Below, in pieces: positions 1-12,316 of a stretch of 64,000 bases of DNA. The position numbers and the translations under genes were made by a program. The notes under the pieces were generated by a model. It was not told the origin of the DNA. It was given only the letters and a program-made list of their open reading frames with translations, and searched no databases. The DNA comes from Sanghuangporus weigelae (lineage: Eukaryota; Basidiomycota; Agaricomycetes; Hymenochaetales; Hymenochaetaceae), in assembly GCA_033182465.1 (NCBI GenBank), contig CP137325.1, positions 62,001 to 126,000 of the forward strand. The letters run 5' to 3'. Position 1 is the stretch's first letter. Each line of letters begins with the position of its first letter.

Positions 1-115
1 GGGCACACCAAACACCAACGATGTGGGCGAGGTCATTGTTGGCATCTTCACTGATGATAGCAACGCGGAATGCGTCGGCAGACTCGTGGTCGAAGTCGTT
101 CCCCGCGGGTCGTAG
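1..115 (+). CDS. 3' end of an unidentified protein gene (partial)
   Basis: An open frame enters from the left window edge (codons start at base 2) and stops at a TAG at 113-115, giving 37 C-terminal residues that begin GTPNTNDVGEVIVG and end VVPRGS. The acidic then valine-rich sequence is compatible with the last strands of a beta-rich domain, but I do not recognise the family. The fragment converges on the aspartic protease gene downstream. It could also be a chance open frame, because only the tail is visible. Confidence 0.35.
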   Translation, partial: GTPNTNDVGEVIVGIFTDDSNAECVGRLVVEVVPRGS

Positions 116-869
116 TCGACAGAAACAACAATGTTAACTAATTCACGACCGTCCTTCTTCAATGTTGGCAATACCAAATTGGAAGGTGTAGCGGTAAATT
201 ATACGGGTATAATTTATACGTTATGATCGAATGATATATAGCACAAAGCTTTTGCATACTGTATCTTCTGTATTTCTAGCACTAGATTTTGTATTGATAC
301 CACAAGTACAGTCCTATTGTATTACTATAGTAGCTTTTCTGTTTTAATCTTAATCTATATTATTCTCTTGTAAGTCGGCCAAGTGCTGCTCATCCCACGA
401 AAGTATAAGACCGTGAGTTACGAAATGCAGATTAAACATGCATATACATGTAGTTTCAAGTATCGTGTCGGTCCAAACAGCATGGTAATACTACATGCAC
501 ATCTGCAAGGTGCAGTTGTTCTGATGTTATTGATGTCAGGTCAACCTACGTACATGCTACTACTCTTAAATCAAAGTTCAAGTTCAAGATAATGCCTAGC
601 CCACTAAATGAAGACTCGCACTCCAATTATCGACAAAAGCGCACAAAATATCGCATTGCCTAACAAACTGAAATCTGCATCGAATGCAAGGCAAACGAAA
701 CAAGAAGCACCGCTTCTGAGTCTAAATCGAATTGACTCAGCGGACGAAAGGACATCTGGAGATGTTGGTGGTTCACTCCCTTGTAAAATACCTTGTGGGT
801 TCGTGGTCACTGCATTGGGTACAAATGTGCCAGTTGGAGCTGAAATCGTAGTTTCTATTGATGCACGTT
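116..869. other. intergenic region between convergent gene ends
   Basis: This AT-rich stretch lies between the stop of the left-edge fragment (+) and the stop of the aspartic protease (-). It would hold the two 3' UTRs. A plus-strand frame at 608-1084 overlaps the last protease exon and shows no domain. I see no other feature. Confidence 0.5.
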
Positions 870-2939
870 CTAGTGTAAATAATTCACGTCCACAGACGGA
901 AAGGAACTATCGCACTCACCGGGATATCCACCAACGTCTTCTGCAGACTGTACAGCAGCATCAAGTCGAAGAGCTGCATCGTCAGGAACTGACGAAAGAA
1001 AGCCAATACGAGGAGGATCAGACGAAGGATGTGTCAGGTTACCGTAGTAAAAGCTCGCGAGCACACTTTAATGCGATCAAATAGCGGCATGCACAAGCAA
1101 AGAAGAAAGCAGAGCTTACCCGCGAAGGAACGGCTCCCCAAGACTCCAGCTGTACAAGTATCCCCCTAGCTGGGGCGGATCCGTAGGTGCGAGATTCGGA
1201 AGACAAAAATGTTCGTCCGAGTCGTCTACAGGTCTTCCAAAATCCCTCGGATCGACCTGGAATCTCCGACCAGAGAACTCGAACTCTAGTGAATACGCCT
1301 CTTCACAAGGATAAGCATATGGGATAGAATTATATCCTTCCGTGAAAGAAGCGTATTCTTCCTCGCTATACACGGATGCGTCAAGAGAACCTGGGTCAGC
1401 GAACGGTGACGGTGTAGAAGTGCTGTTCACCAGCATCGCTAGAATGGTGACTATGACATCTGCAGGTCCTCGGATAAGCGAGTTTCCGGTGTCTATTAGG
1501 GCGCTATGGCCTACACCATTCTTTGAGACGTCTCCAAGCGTGCTACTAGAAAGGCGGACTCCGCCGAAATAGACAGCATCCAGTGGAACTTCCCAAGCGT
1601 AAGGGTACGTTTCTCCAGGTGCCTGCGATACTGCGATTCCATCCTGCTGTGGAGTATATCTTCGTACTGGCATCCAAGCAAACGAGGAATTGACAACTCC
1701 ATTTGGAAGGGCCCCAAGCGTCAAAGATCCGACATTGCCGCCTACAGACGGAATTGTTCGCTGAAGCGTCACGGAAAACTGTGGGGAAGAGAGGCGCGCA
1801 AGGGAAGCATCACCACTATCGACAAACTCTCTATTGAGAACAAGACGCGAGACCAGTGGACCGTAGGTAGAGAATGAGGGAAGAATATCGAGCCGACTCG
1901 TCGTTACATCGTCGCTCGTAATATTGTCACCCACAGCTAGGTTTGCAGCTGAATGAAAAGACGGAGGTGGGGGCAACAGGACTCGTGGTCGAGAATATAA
2001 ATCAGGTCTTCGAGGAGGAATGTGTCGTTTGGAGGCCGAAGAAGGGGTTGTTGATCCAGACGCAGCGATAGTGTACAATTCATTCCATAACAAGCTTTGT
2101 GGCGGTGTCAGAGAAAACCTAGCTTTACATTCCAAAATTCGCACCTGTTGACGGGAAATCCTAGCCCAAATATCCCGGCAGATCCAGTATCGAGTACAGA
2201 TGTGTTCGTCTCATTTATTGCAGCAAAATATTGATCCTGGGGTAAGTGTCTATCAATTACTTCTTTCCATGCAGTTAATTTCAATACAAACCTCTAAGAC
2301 AAGTCCAGCAACACCTGTACGATCGGCGCCGATTAGTCCGAATGCATGAGTCCCCGTCCTTGAATCACCGTACAAGAGCCGTGCATCGGCAACGGACTCG
2401 AAGTCATCCGGGGGATAGAGTGGGTAAGGCGCGTCGGAACACGACGAGCAATTAGTAGAAAGGACCCAAAGGTCCGCTGAACCCGTGTCTGCCACAGAAA
2501 CAACCAGGTTAGCCCAATCCTTGCCTTGGAGAAGTTATGAAGAACATACCAAGCACAAGAGGTACAGAAATATTCCCGACCTCAACAAGAACATTATAGG
2601 TTCTACAAACCATTCAAATGCGTTCAACACCACAACAGATGTGATCACGTACATGTCGAGCGCATCACCCAGGCCGATGGCTGCTTGACCAGCAGCTTCA
2701 CTAGAACTCCCTTCCTGCCTCTTTGCCACCCATCGCTTTACTACCCGCTGCAAGTCCAGCTGCAGAACGCCTTGTGCTTTTTGAGATTCTGTTCGTCCCG
2801 CTTCGCGCCCAGAATATCCAGGGGTCTCGATTGGTAATGCTTCATCAGGGACTCGAGTGGCAACCGCACATGCGAATTCGTGAAAGAAAATCAGAGAATA
2901 AATCCAAGTCATCAAAAACGTAACAATCATGGCAGTCAT
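870..2939 (-). CDS. secreted pepsin-type aspartic protease (A1 family)
   Basis: Six exons (2653-2939, 2550-2602, 2292-2488, 2145-2236, 1120-2118, 870-1065) join to a 607-residue protein. Residues 1-27 form a hydrophobic signal peptide (MTAMIVTFLMTWIYS...), chosen because this ATG follows a TATA box and starts the hydrophobic run. A propeptide follows. The first catalytic motif is DTGSADLWVLS (Asp114), split by an intron inside the Asp codon. The second is ALIDTGNSL (Asp about 419). The C-terminus has the family hallmark LGEPFLRG...SFYYGN and ends PPRIGF.... The enzyme should cleave proteins outside the cell or in the vacuole at acid pH. It is longer than classical pepsins (about 330-400 aa) because of a Pro/Ser-rich insert around residues 215-290. 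A third DTGS at about residue 195 sits before GIFGLGF and is structural, not catalytic. The family call is secure; splice sites are hand-derived. Confidence 0.9.
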
Positions 2940-3412
2940 GTTGTCGATGAGGAGTCTGGAATAGAAGAAGGAATAAAAATGAATAAAAATAAGGATTGAG
3001 TAGCAAGCCAAGCTGGCCAAGGACCGGCTAAGCTGAGGGTCCTTGCAAATCAAACCAGGCCTATATACAGGTCCTCAAGTTCGTCATCTTTCCCTAGCAA
3101 GCACAAACACTAGAGCTTAGTACTCTATGTAGTTGCACGAGATAACCGCGAATAACAATGGATTTTAATGCCAGACAGTCTCATTATGATGAAGGTGCAA
3201 GACAAGAATCTTTGGATAACCACTTCTGTTTGTGAAACTCAGGTCTTTTTGATTATGTAATCTTCATGAATATAAATATGTAGTCCTAAAGAATGCTGCA
3301 AACATATACTTTTCTCTTCTAACCTCGCCGAGAGATAGCCACAACATACAAAGAGGGCAAAGCGGTACGGTAATATGAGATATTTCAGTGCAAGAAACAT
3401 TCACTTTCTTCG
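2940..3412. other. promoter region of the aspartic protease
   Basis: This gap separates the NAP1 stop (3413) from the protease start (2939), both on the minus strand. It holds the NAP1 3' flank and the protease promoter, including the TATA-like site listed separately. No gene is seen. Confidence 0.5.
3061..3067 (-). promoter_or_regulatory. TATA-like box of the aspartic protease gene
   Basis: On the minus strand the sequence reads TATATAG about 120 bp upstream of the chosen start codon at 2939. This is the only clear TATA-like element between the start codon and NAP1, and its spacing is usual for a fungal promoter. Confidence 0.45.
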
Positions 3413-4738
3413 CTACTGTTGCTTACAGTCCTCCTGTTGCTCGGTCTTTACAGTTCCACGGCCCTTCGCCGACCGTCGAGGTCCAGCAGGAGCATCCTCA
3501 CCACTCTCATCGTCATCCTCGGAGTCGTCCTCATCTTCAAATTCATCGTCACTCAGATCTTCGGCGTCATATTCCAGAGCCTTTCCGGTGAAGTAGTCCA
3601 CCGCCCGTGGAATAATGCGATCCCTGATATCTTCTCCGATCTAGAAAAAAAAATGGATCAGTAGTCAAATCACGCAGATTCTATTCTGACAAAGAAAGCG
3701 TACCTGGTAATCGAGTTCAAGTCGTGATTCAAGTTCCTCCCGCGCCTCCAATGCCTCTTCATCCAATTCGTCTTCGTCCTCATCCTCAGGAGGAGGTGTG
3801 GGCGGATTGAAGAAGTTGAAGAAGGACTCCACAGGTCGTGCTTTGCGTACAAGACGTACGCGATTGGTATCTTCAACGCTAATCAGTATGCAGTGTTCAA
3901 AGCATATATAGAATAACGCACTTTTATTCCTTTGTTTCTTGACCTCAAATTCCTTCGTCAAATCCTTATCTTCCTTCCAGCGAATCACCGTTCCAACTGC
4001 TCGGTCATATATGAAGTCTCCTGAGTAGTCGATCTCCGGCTTGTACAAATACGTCTTTTCCAATACCTCGTTCTCGAAGTATTCGTTCGGTGAAAAGGAG
4101 AAGAGAAGCTTAAATCCCAGTTGGTCACCTTCAAGATATTCAAGTCGTATGTCCGTCAAGTGCTTTAATGCGTCTGCGTCGCGGTCCGTGATTAGGTCGG
4201 AGATACCAATATGATTGCGCAGCGCAGTCAGCCAGAACTCGGGGATGGGTGCAGCCGCATCGCCTTCGGGGAGAGGCCCATGAATAAGCGCGTCAATCGT
4301 GTCTTCACCAGCCTTGATTTCCTCAGTAGTTGGCGGCGCAGAACCCGAGATTATCGTAGAACGCCTCTCATAAAGAGGCCTCGTGCGTTCAAGATACTAA
4401 GAAGCCACCGCCAGTGAATCTTACAAATCATTGGGCACATATACGCACAAAATCACCTTCTTCTCCAACGCCCACACTTCTCGCTTAAACTCCTGTTGCA
4501 GCTCCGTCTGCTTAAGTTGGACGCCAAGTAGAGCCATCAAGCTTCTCTTCGCCTCGACGCTCAACAAGGCAACCGGATCGTCATCCTCGATGTCCTCAAG
4601 CTCATCGATTTCTTCCGATACTGTCTCTGGGATTGTTGGTCTCGAGAGACCCGCGGTAATTGGTGCATTTACGAGAGGTGTGTTTTGAGGCGTTGGCGCC
4701 GTCGGATCGACTGCATTTATAGAGACGCTGGACGACAT
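3413..4738 (-). CDS. NAP1: nucleosome assembly protein NAP1 (histone H2A-H2B chaperone)
   Basis: Four exons (4457-4738, 3922-4396, 3704-3870, 3413-3640) give 383 residues. An acidic N-terminus is followed by a coiled-coil dimerisation helix (LQQEFKREVWALEKK joined to YLERTRPLYERR), then the NAP core (KKQRNKNTNRVRLVRK, then VESFFNFFNPP), the conserved VDYFTGKALEYD segment and a highly acidic Asp/Glu tail. NAP1 carries H2A-H2B and assembles nucleosomes, shuttling between cytoplasm and nucleus. The last four residues are CKQQ, a CaaX-type prenylation box also known in animal NAP1. The gene is divergent from VPS10 across about 610 bp. Length and every core motif match the family, so this looks like an intact single-copy housekeeping gene. 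Confidence 0.95.
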
Positions 4739-5348
4739 GGCTGCGCGACGAGGAAAAGGGTGAGTGAAGAAAGACCAGCCGGAGGTTTAGGGCGAAGTTT
4801 GCAGCCAGATGGTCACGGGACTTGACGAGTCATATGATGGCTCATCGTCAAAAATAAAATAAGAAAATTATGAGGAAATTTTCTACTTTAAGTCGACAGG
4901 CGTTGTACTCGTTAAAATTTATGAGCTGGACTGGACTACAGCTCCTAGGCTTGGCTACTCCACACGATCCTTCACAGTGAATTTACAAGCGGGAAATGAG
5001 TACTGAAGATGTGCCGATCAGAGGAATCAGCGCTCACTGGTGTGACATAAGCTAAATTTCCATGTTAGACCTTTTGATCGGCGTCAACGACAACCAGGCT
5101 GAGTGCTGAAGTCTACGTGTTCGTTCGCCTCTTCACAGTGCTCGTACTACCATCTCCTTCCTCTATCTTACTCGTCTGTGAGGCTTATAATTTCAGATAA
5201 TTACATTTGGAAAACGCAAAATAGCGTTATCCGTGCTACGAAGTAACAAGGTCGACTCGTGGACGCGGCGAGCGGCTGCTGCGCAAGCTCCAATTGATAA
5301 AAACGCACTCGCTGCGTGCAGGCGACGCGTATTCCCGTATTCTCAACT
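4739..5348. promoter_or_regulatory. divergent promoter region NAP1 / VPS10
   Basis: About 610 bp separate the NAP1 start (minus) and the VPS10 start (plus), so both promoters must lie here. A pyrimidine-rich tract at about 5148-5172, typical of fungal housekeeping promoters without a strong TATA box, lies on the VPS10 side. I see no gene inside. Confidence 0.55.
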
Positions 5349-8300
5349 ATGGGTTTCAGAAGCTGGCCGGGCGAATTCCTACTTTTGCTTTTAATAGCCT
5401 TCCTAGGCTTGTTGTCTTCAGTGCAGGCGCAGAGCGATCCGGAAGTTGCGTACACTACCTTTCACAACTTCCCCAGTCGACTGTTTTTCTTTGATGACAC
5501 ACCGGTGCGTCCCTTAAAGTTTGCTGAAGGACTAAGAACTCTAAATCTACTCTAGTCTGTGATTTATTTTGACTCGTCCGAGGGAAATGTGTACGTGTCG
5601 CAGGATGAAGGCAGATCATGGGAGAGGGCAAATATTCCAGAAGGAAAAGCAATGCAAGTCATCGAGCATCCGTTCGATAATCTTTATGTACGTGGTCTCT
5701 AAGAGTCGCTCCTATCAATCGCTTACTTAGTCATGTTAGGCCTTTGTATTGACGAAAAGCACGACGCATTATCGAACATCCGATCGAGGTAAGACTTGGC
5801 AATCCTTCGAAGTGCCTGTAGAACCGTCATACGTGCCCTTCCCATTGTCCTTCCACTCCGACAAAGCAAGTTATGGCTACATCTTATACCAAGGTACAAG
5901 ATGCGTCAGGTCCAGTATTGGATGGGGTTCTGTCTGTCATGACGAAACATATTACACCAGGGACGCCTTTTCCACGGAGCCAAACCTTCTGTTGTCCGAT
6001 ACGTCGCGTTGCCAATTCGCTCACTCTTCGAAGGACTTCAAGCATGATGCCCACCATGATCTCATATATTGTGTCGCTTTTGACTCGTCCACGAATACAG
6101 GCTCTCACGCGCTTTCGTCATCACGTTTGTTTGCGTCCACGGACTTTTTCGAAAAGGAGCAGAGAACAGTTGATCTGGGAATTGGCAAAAATGCTCGTGG
6201 TGTTCTGGCTTTTGCTATTGTCTCGAAGTTTGCTGTTGTCGCCCTGAAGGACCTGGCGGGCTCGGCGGACATGCTGCTGTATGTCAGTGTCGATGCACAA
6301 ACATGGGCACGAGCTCAGTTCCCCCATCAGTCGAGTGCGCAGTTGCGTGAAAACGCGTATACTATTGTTGAAGGAACAACACATTCTCTCGGTGTTGACG
6401 TCTTATTGCACGCTCAAGCTACGATTGGCACGCTCTTTGTCAGTAACTCGAATGGCACGTTCTTCGTCGAGAGCCTGCGGGATACGAACCGAAACGATCT
6501 CGGATTTGTCGACTTCGAGAACATCTATGGTGTTGAGGGTGTCGGGATCGCAAACATTGTCGCGAATGCCCAAGACGTTGAGGGTCGCGGGGTAGCCAAA
6601 CAACTACAGAGTCGTATCACATTCGACGACGGGTCTTCCTGGAAGCGACTTACACCTCCTGCTCGCGATGCATCGGGTAACAATATAGGGTGCGATCCCA
6701 GCGACGAGGATGCATGTTCTCTGCACCTTCACAGTGTTACATCGCCCCATAACTTCGGGCGCATATTTAGTTCTCCTGCTCCAGGTCTTGTTCTCGCTGT
6801 TGGTTCGGTTGGGCCGTACTTGAAGCCATACGAGGAATGCGATACATTTCTGAGCACTGATGCAGGTCTTACTTGGACGATGGTTGCTCATGAGGCTCAC
6901 AAATATGAATTTGGTGACCAAGGGAGCATCATGGTGCTAATAAATGATGAAGAGGGCGTAAACGAAGTGAAATATTCGACCGATCTGGGTCGATCGTGGA
7001 AAACCTACATTCTTGATCGACGGTTGCGGGCTCGTGCTTTAACGACAGTTCCAGACTCCACGTCGCAGAAGTTCATGCTTGTTGGACAGCTTGCTCGCAA
7101 AGACCAGACAGGACAGGGTCGTTTCGTGGTCGTTTATCTTGACTTTGCATCTACTCGCCCTCGTCAATGTGGTGACAACGACTTCGAGAAATGGTACGCG
7201 CGTGGAGGCAGCGACAACGAGTGTATCATGGGACACAAGCAATGGTACCGTCGTCGAAAGCCCGACGCAGACTGCTATGTTGGGCACAAGTTCGACGATC
7301 CCGTCAAGCATGAGGATACTTGTCCTTGCACAGATGCGGATTATGAGTGCGATTACAATTATATACGGAATGGCGATTCCTGCGTTCCTGCAGGTCCAGA
7401 GCCTATTCCTCCGGACGTATGCCGTGACATGAACGGCAAATACATGGGATCATCGGGATATCGCCTCATTCCGGGGAATACTTGCGATCGGAGTCATGGT
7501 ATTGCCAAGGATGAGCCAGTGGAGAAAGACTGCTCGCAGGCGCAGCCCCAGGAAGGCGAAGTTACGCATCAAACGTTTGAGTTCCCTTCGGAAATCGTGC
7601 AATATTCGTACTTCAAGGAGTCAACGGTAAGTTCATTAGATCATAATCCACGTACGACTTTACCAATTCCGCTTCTAGACCATTCTTGTGCGCCTTCGCG
7701 ATGGCACAGTCTGGCAATCCTCTAATGAGGGATACACTTGGTGGCAGCCATTCCCGGATGAGCGCTTCGTCGTCTTTTACCTGCACAGCCATTCACACGA
7801 CCGCGGATATCTTCTGACAGCTTCAACGAAATTCTACTACACGACTGACACTGGTCGGAGCTGGAATCAGCAGAATGCACCCTTCCCTCCGAACACATTT
7901 AATGCTGTGATCCTACATTTCCAGCCGAACTCTGAGCATCTAATTTGGACCGGCAACGCTAACTGTGAAGGCAATGGGGATCAATGTCATGCAGAGGCGC
8001 ATTATTCCACCGACAATGGGAGAAAGTGGCATCTTATCGAGTCTTACGTCCGAAACTGTGCATGGGCTCGGGACAAAGAACTTCTCATTGACAGGACTCA
8101 AATTATCTGCGAGTCTTACAAAGAGAAGAAGGGGGACCAGCGAACTTTCAATGTCAACGTTAATCCACTGCAATTAGTGGGCGGAACGCAGTTCTTTTCC
8201 CACAAGAGGGTGCTGTTTGAGCGGGTTGTCGGGTTCGCTAAGTTTTCTGAGTTTCTCATAGTTGCAGAGGTGAGTGATTGCTTTCGATGGCACTTCTCGT

Positions 8301-10311
8301 AAATAACATAACACGCAGTATTTGGAAGAACAACAGTCTCTTGATCTCCAAGTGTCGCTGGACGGAAAAACATTTGCTGCTGGCGTCTTCCCTCCAAGCC
8401 TTCGGCCTCAAAACCATGTGCGTCCGTCCGATTCTTATATTATATCTTCTCATTGACCGTCAATAGGCATACACCATTCTTGAGTCAAGCACCAAATCTG
8501 TTTTCATGCATCTTACGACATCTGAGTTTCCGGCTCCGTTCTGGGGCGTGATCATGAAGTCTAATGGTAATGGTACATACTTTGGAATCTCAGCGGACTA
8601 TGTCAACCGAAATGACCGTGGCTTCGTCGACTTCGAGAAGATGATTGGTTTGGATGGTATTGCTCTTATCAACGTCGTGTCGAATCCTGAGTCAGCGTTC
8701 ATGTCGGGAATAAAAGAATTACGGACTCGAATAACGCATAACGATGGTCAGTCCTTGTCCATTTTAGCACTTCATCAATGAATGCTCACTGGCAAATCCT
8801 CAGGTGGTACATGGAGGCCATTGAATCCACCACCAGTTGACTCGCACGGGCAATCATATGGATGTACCTCTACTGTAGGTCTTTTAATGTCTCTGTCCAA
8901 GTCGTGATCTAATGCCGTTTAGGCGTGCGCTCTTCAAATACATGGTTATACGGAGCGCTTTGACTCTCGCGCGACCTATAGCAGTCCATCTGTACCGGGA
9001 CTTCTCATGGCTGTCGGAAACGTAGGGGAGAAGCTTGCTCCGTACAGCGAGAGTGACACATTCCTGAGTCGCAATGCAGGGTTTACATGGGAGGAAATTC
9101 ATAAGGATGCCCATCTGTGGGAATTTGGAGACTCTGGCTCGATACTCGTCATCGCGAACGATGAAGAACCGACTGATCATGTTCTGTTCAGCACAGACGA
9201 AGGAAAAAGCTGGCGCGAGTATCAGTTTTCGCGAGAGAAAGTACGCGTGAAGTCCATTGTAACGCTTCCGACGGATACGAGCCGGCGTTTCATCCTCTTT
9301 GGCTACTATCCTCGATCCACGTCATCATCGGTTGCTATACATGTCGATTTCTCTCAGCTCACGCGTAAACAATGTACGTTCATTTGCTGACCCTTTTTTA
9401 TACTCTCTGCTGATGAGTTCCTAGGCGTTCTTAACTTGGAGAACCCAGGCGGCGACGATTTCGAGCTATGGAGTCCAGCTGAAGAACGTCAGGAGAGATG
9501 CTTATTCGGAAGACGAGTATGTCGGCCGCTTTGTTTACTTGTTTTCTTTCACCCAATATCCTCATTAGACCCTCTACCACCGTCGAATCCGAGAACGGAA
9601 CTGCTACATTGGTGACCTTCCGAAGATTGAGGAGAAGATTGTCGAGACCTGTGCTTGTACGAAAGATGACTTTGAATGGTAAGCATTCGGAGTTTTGGTG
9701 CTAAATTGATTTACTGAGTTTGCTTTCAGTGAATTCAATCACGTTAGGAATGCTGAAGGCGAATGTGTCCTGGTTGTGGGTGCTTCAACGCTTCCTGATG
9801 ACGACACCTGTCCATACGGAGAAGACTATTGGTACGAACGGACAGCGTATCGAAAGATTCCTTACTCCACTTGTGAGGGCGGAACTCAACTAGACAGAGG
9901 CACGAGGCACGTATGTCCTGGCCTCAAGGGGCATGGCTTCTTCTTCTGGCTCTTCGTTCTCTTCGTGCCAATTACCTTGGCAACTCTCGTAGGATATTGG
10001 ATTTACAGACGTAGTGGTCTTGCAAGAGGGTATGTCTAACATGTACAAAATTTTCTGTAAATCGCTGATCGCTTTCTCTCTGCAGGACAATCCGTCTGCC
10101 TGGACCAGATCTTCGACCCGCGTACTCGCAGTCTAGTGCGCTCGACACGCTGGCATCCGTGCCATGGTTCATTATCGGTGTTGTCGGTATTGCTTGGGAG
10201 AAGCTTACTTCAAATCTGCCGTTCACTCGTAGCTTCCGCTCGCGCAGAGGCTACAGAACGGTGGCGATCGATGAAGATGCTCAAGTGTTGCGGTTTGCAG
10301 ATGAGGACTGA
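5349..10311 (+). CDS. VPS10: vacuolar protein sorting receptor Vps10 (sortilin family)
   Basis: Twelve exons (5349-5504, 5556-5687, 5740-7626, 7679-8269, 8319-8417, 8467-8746, 8804-8874, 8923-9373, 9425-9516, 9569-9678, 9730-10029, 10086-10311) give 1464 residues. A signal peptide ([18 protein letters not shown]) leads into two Vps10 domains, each a beta-propeller with repeated Asp-box motifs ([31 protein letters not shown]) and each closed by a cysteine-rich 10CC module. One membrane helix ([20 protein letters not shown], about residues 1360-1380) precedes a cytosolic tail ending [13 protein letters not shown]. The receptor carries soluble hydrolases such as carboxypeptidase Y from the late Golgi to the endosome and is recycled by retromer. 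The architecture matches yeast Vps10p. It is a single copy here, while some fungi have several. All intron phases agree. Confidence 0.95.
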
Positions 10312-12286
10312 TCTTATTATTGTAGACGATTTGTCTGCGATGCGACTGGACTGCAATGGTTCAGTTCATTCAGTCAATAGATAACTTTGTGTACTAATCT
10401 TTTTTTCCCTGGCTTTCTATGCATTATGATATCCAGTACATCCGCACTTTCATATTTTCCGCTTTGCTGTTTTCTTTTAAGAACGCTATCTTATTTAACT
10501 TATGGTTCACACTAAGTTCTTTTGACAAAGAGTTTTCACATGTTGCGCAGACAAGAACAGGGCTCCGATAAACTTTATTGAGAGGTATGTTTACTCTCCA
10601 AAGAAATTGAAGATGCTGATCAAACCTAGTATCTTGCAATGGTATTCGACTGCCAATACTCGGACCTTCAAGTCAAGTGGTATTTGCTCAGCACATAAAT
10701 TGGTCTCCAAGGATTCGGTATTCACAAGTCTTCTATGCTTCGGAGCAACAATGAAGATCGCCAACCACCCAACTAAGAAGGGCTCTTGCGGTAGATGTTT
10801 ATTTTCTGCAAATACCCAAGCCCCCCTTGCACTCCTATTGCTTGAGCCATGTTTCTCGTTCAGATTAAGGGGAGAAGGAAACGGATTTGTTTCCCGAAGG
10901 AACGATGATCCTTGCGCGCCGGTTTCAGATTATTGTTTCGTGCGCTATGCGGGGTGCTCGCCACTCTCTTCGCAGAAAAGAATCGAGCCTTTCTTGACCG
11001 CAAGATTTCATTTAACTCACTTTCCTGTTCTTTCGGCTTCAAACATGGATTTCATGACCTCGTTATGATTTCACTTTCGGTGAGGAAACATCGGGCCCAT
11101 ACGAACGAAGACTCTGGAACGGTTATTACTCAAAGCCGGGCTTCAATGAAGAAAATTTTCGATGTATTCCTGGATCCGCTCAAGATCATAACAGAACCCC
11201 GCATTGGCCGGCAAGATTTGTTGACCAGAGAAGCCAGCTGAGATCATAGAGGTCGCTTTCTTATCATTTTACCTGGCTCATATCGGTATGGTATTCTTCA
11301 ATCTTGAGCGGCGATCGCAATCTGGTATCCGTGCTTGCCTTAAGTGCGCAATATATTTTCTTCCTTATACGTGTTCCCGTATCTCAGCTCCCAGTCTCCG
11401 ACTCCGGCTCTTGCTTCGGTGAAATGGAAGCCTTCCAGCCACTCGTGATGAAGTTTGCTTTCCGGATTATATAATCCTCTATGAAGACTGGCAACAATCA
11501 AGCACCTTGCCTTCCTCTTCGCGCTTCCAGGCATTGCTCTGGTTTCTGAAGGGACGGATCATGGTTAGAGTTCTAAGCCAGAGGCTCACTGCGACGGGAC
11601 AAGTTAGCAAATCGGCACTTCCTGAATCTTTCAGTTCGCAATCTGCTGATCGGCGGATAAAATTCAAGACCATGAAATCATCCTATGTCCGCCATTAAAT
11701 AGAACTGGAAACCTTCTCGTTTCTCGGAAGTTGTAGATGAGGCGGAGCGAGGCAGGCGAGAATCCAGGAAGAGGCGCGTAAAACTCATGAGTATGAGGAT
11801 ATTGAGTCTTATTGTCTTGGCTTACTTGGGAATTTGAAGACCAGCAACTCTAGCTTAATTTGCGCCTCTGAACTTCTGGAAGTGAAAACCCTCTACCCAG
11901 GAACAGAAGAATTTCTCAAGCCATATTAGTTCTATTCCAGGTCTTGAACGCATGACCCAGCCTGGATTTCAAATTTATAACAGCTTAGAGCGATGACAAG
12001 CTGATTGCTTTGTTAATTCCAGTATTCCCAGTAGTGTTTTCTTGGAAAACGGAAGGATAAAGTAGACAAGCATCATATCCTCGTGTCTGGTAGACCTTCT
12101 GTAGTGGCGCCGAAGAACAACACGCAGCAACACGCGTCCAGCGTATTATCCTCCTGACGAAATATTAGAGTTTACGCCCGCGTGCTACGAGGGATCTCAT
12201 GAGTATAATTAGGAGCATCGGCAGAAGACGCTCTCTTCTTCTCCGGATATACCTGGCGGGAGTGGTATGTATGTGAACCAAGTGGT

Positions 12287-12316
12287 GGTATGTAAGTATG
12301 TATGTATGTATGTATA
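12287..12316. repeat. GTAT tetranucleotide microsatellite
   Basis: The sequence is about seven GTAT units, interrupted once (GTATGTAAGTATGTATGTAT and on). A shorter GTATGTATG lies about 15 bp upstream. It is a simple sequence repeat in a gene-free stretch. Confidence 0.85.

Noticed and set aside
608-1084. 158-codon plus-strand frame overlapping the last protease exon
   Set aside because: It is antisense to the conserved SFYYGNL...PPRIGF exon and shows no domain; shadow frame.
10607-11068. 153-codon frame in the gene-free stretch
   Set aside because: No domain, no intron context, ordinary composition; a single long frame of this size can arise by chance.
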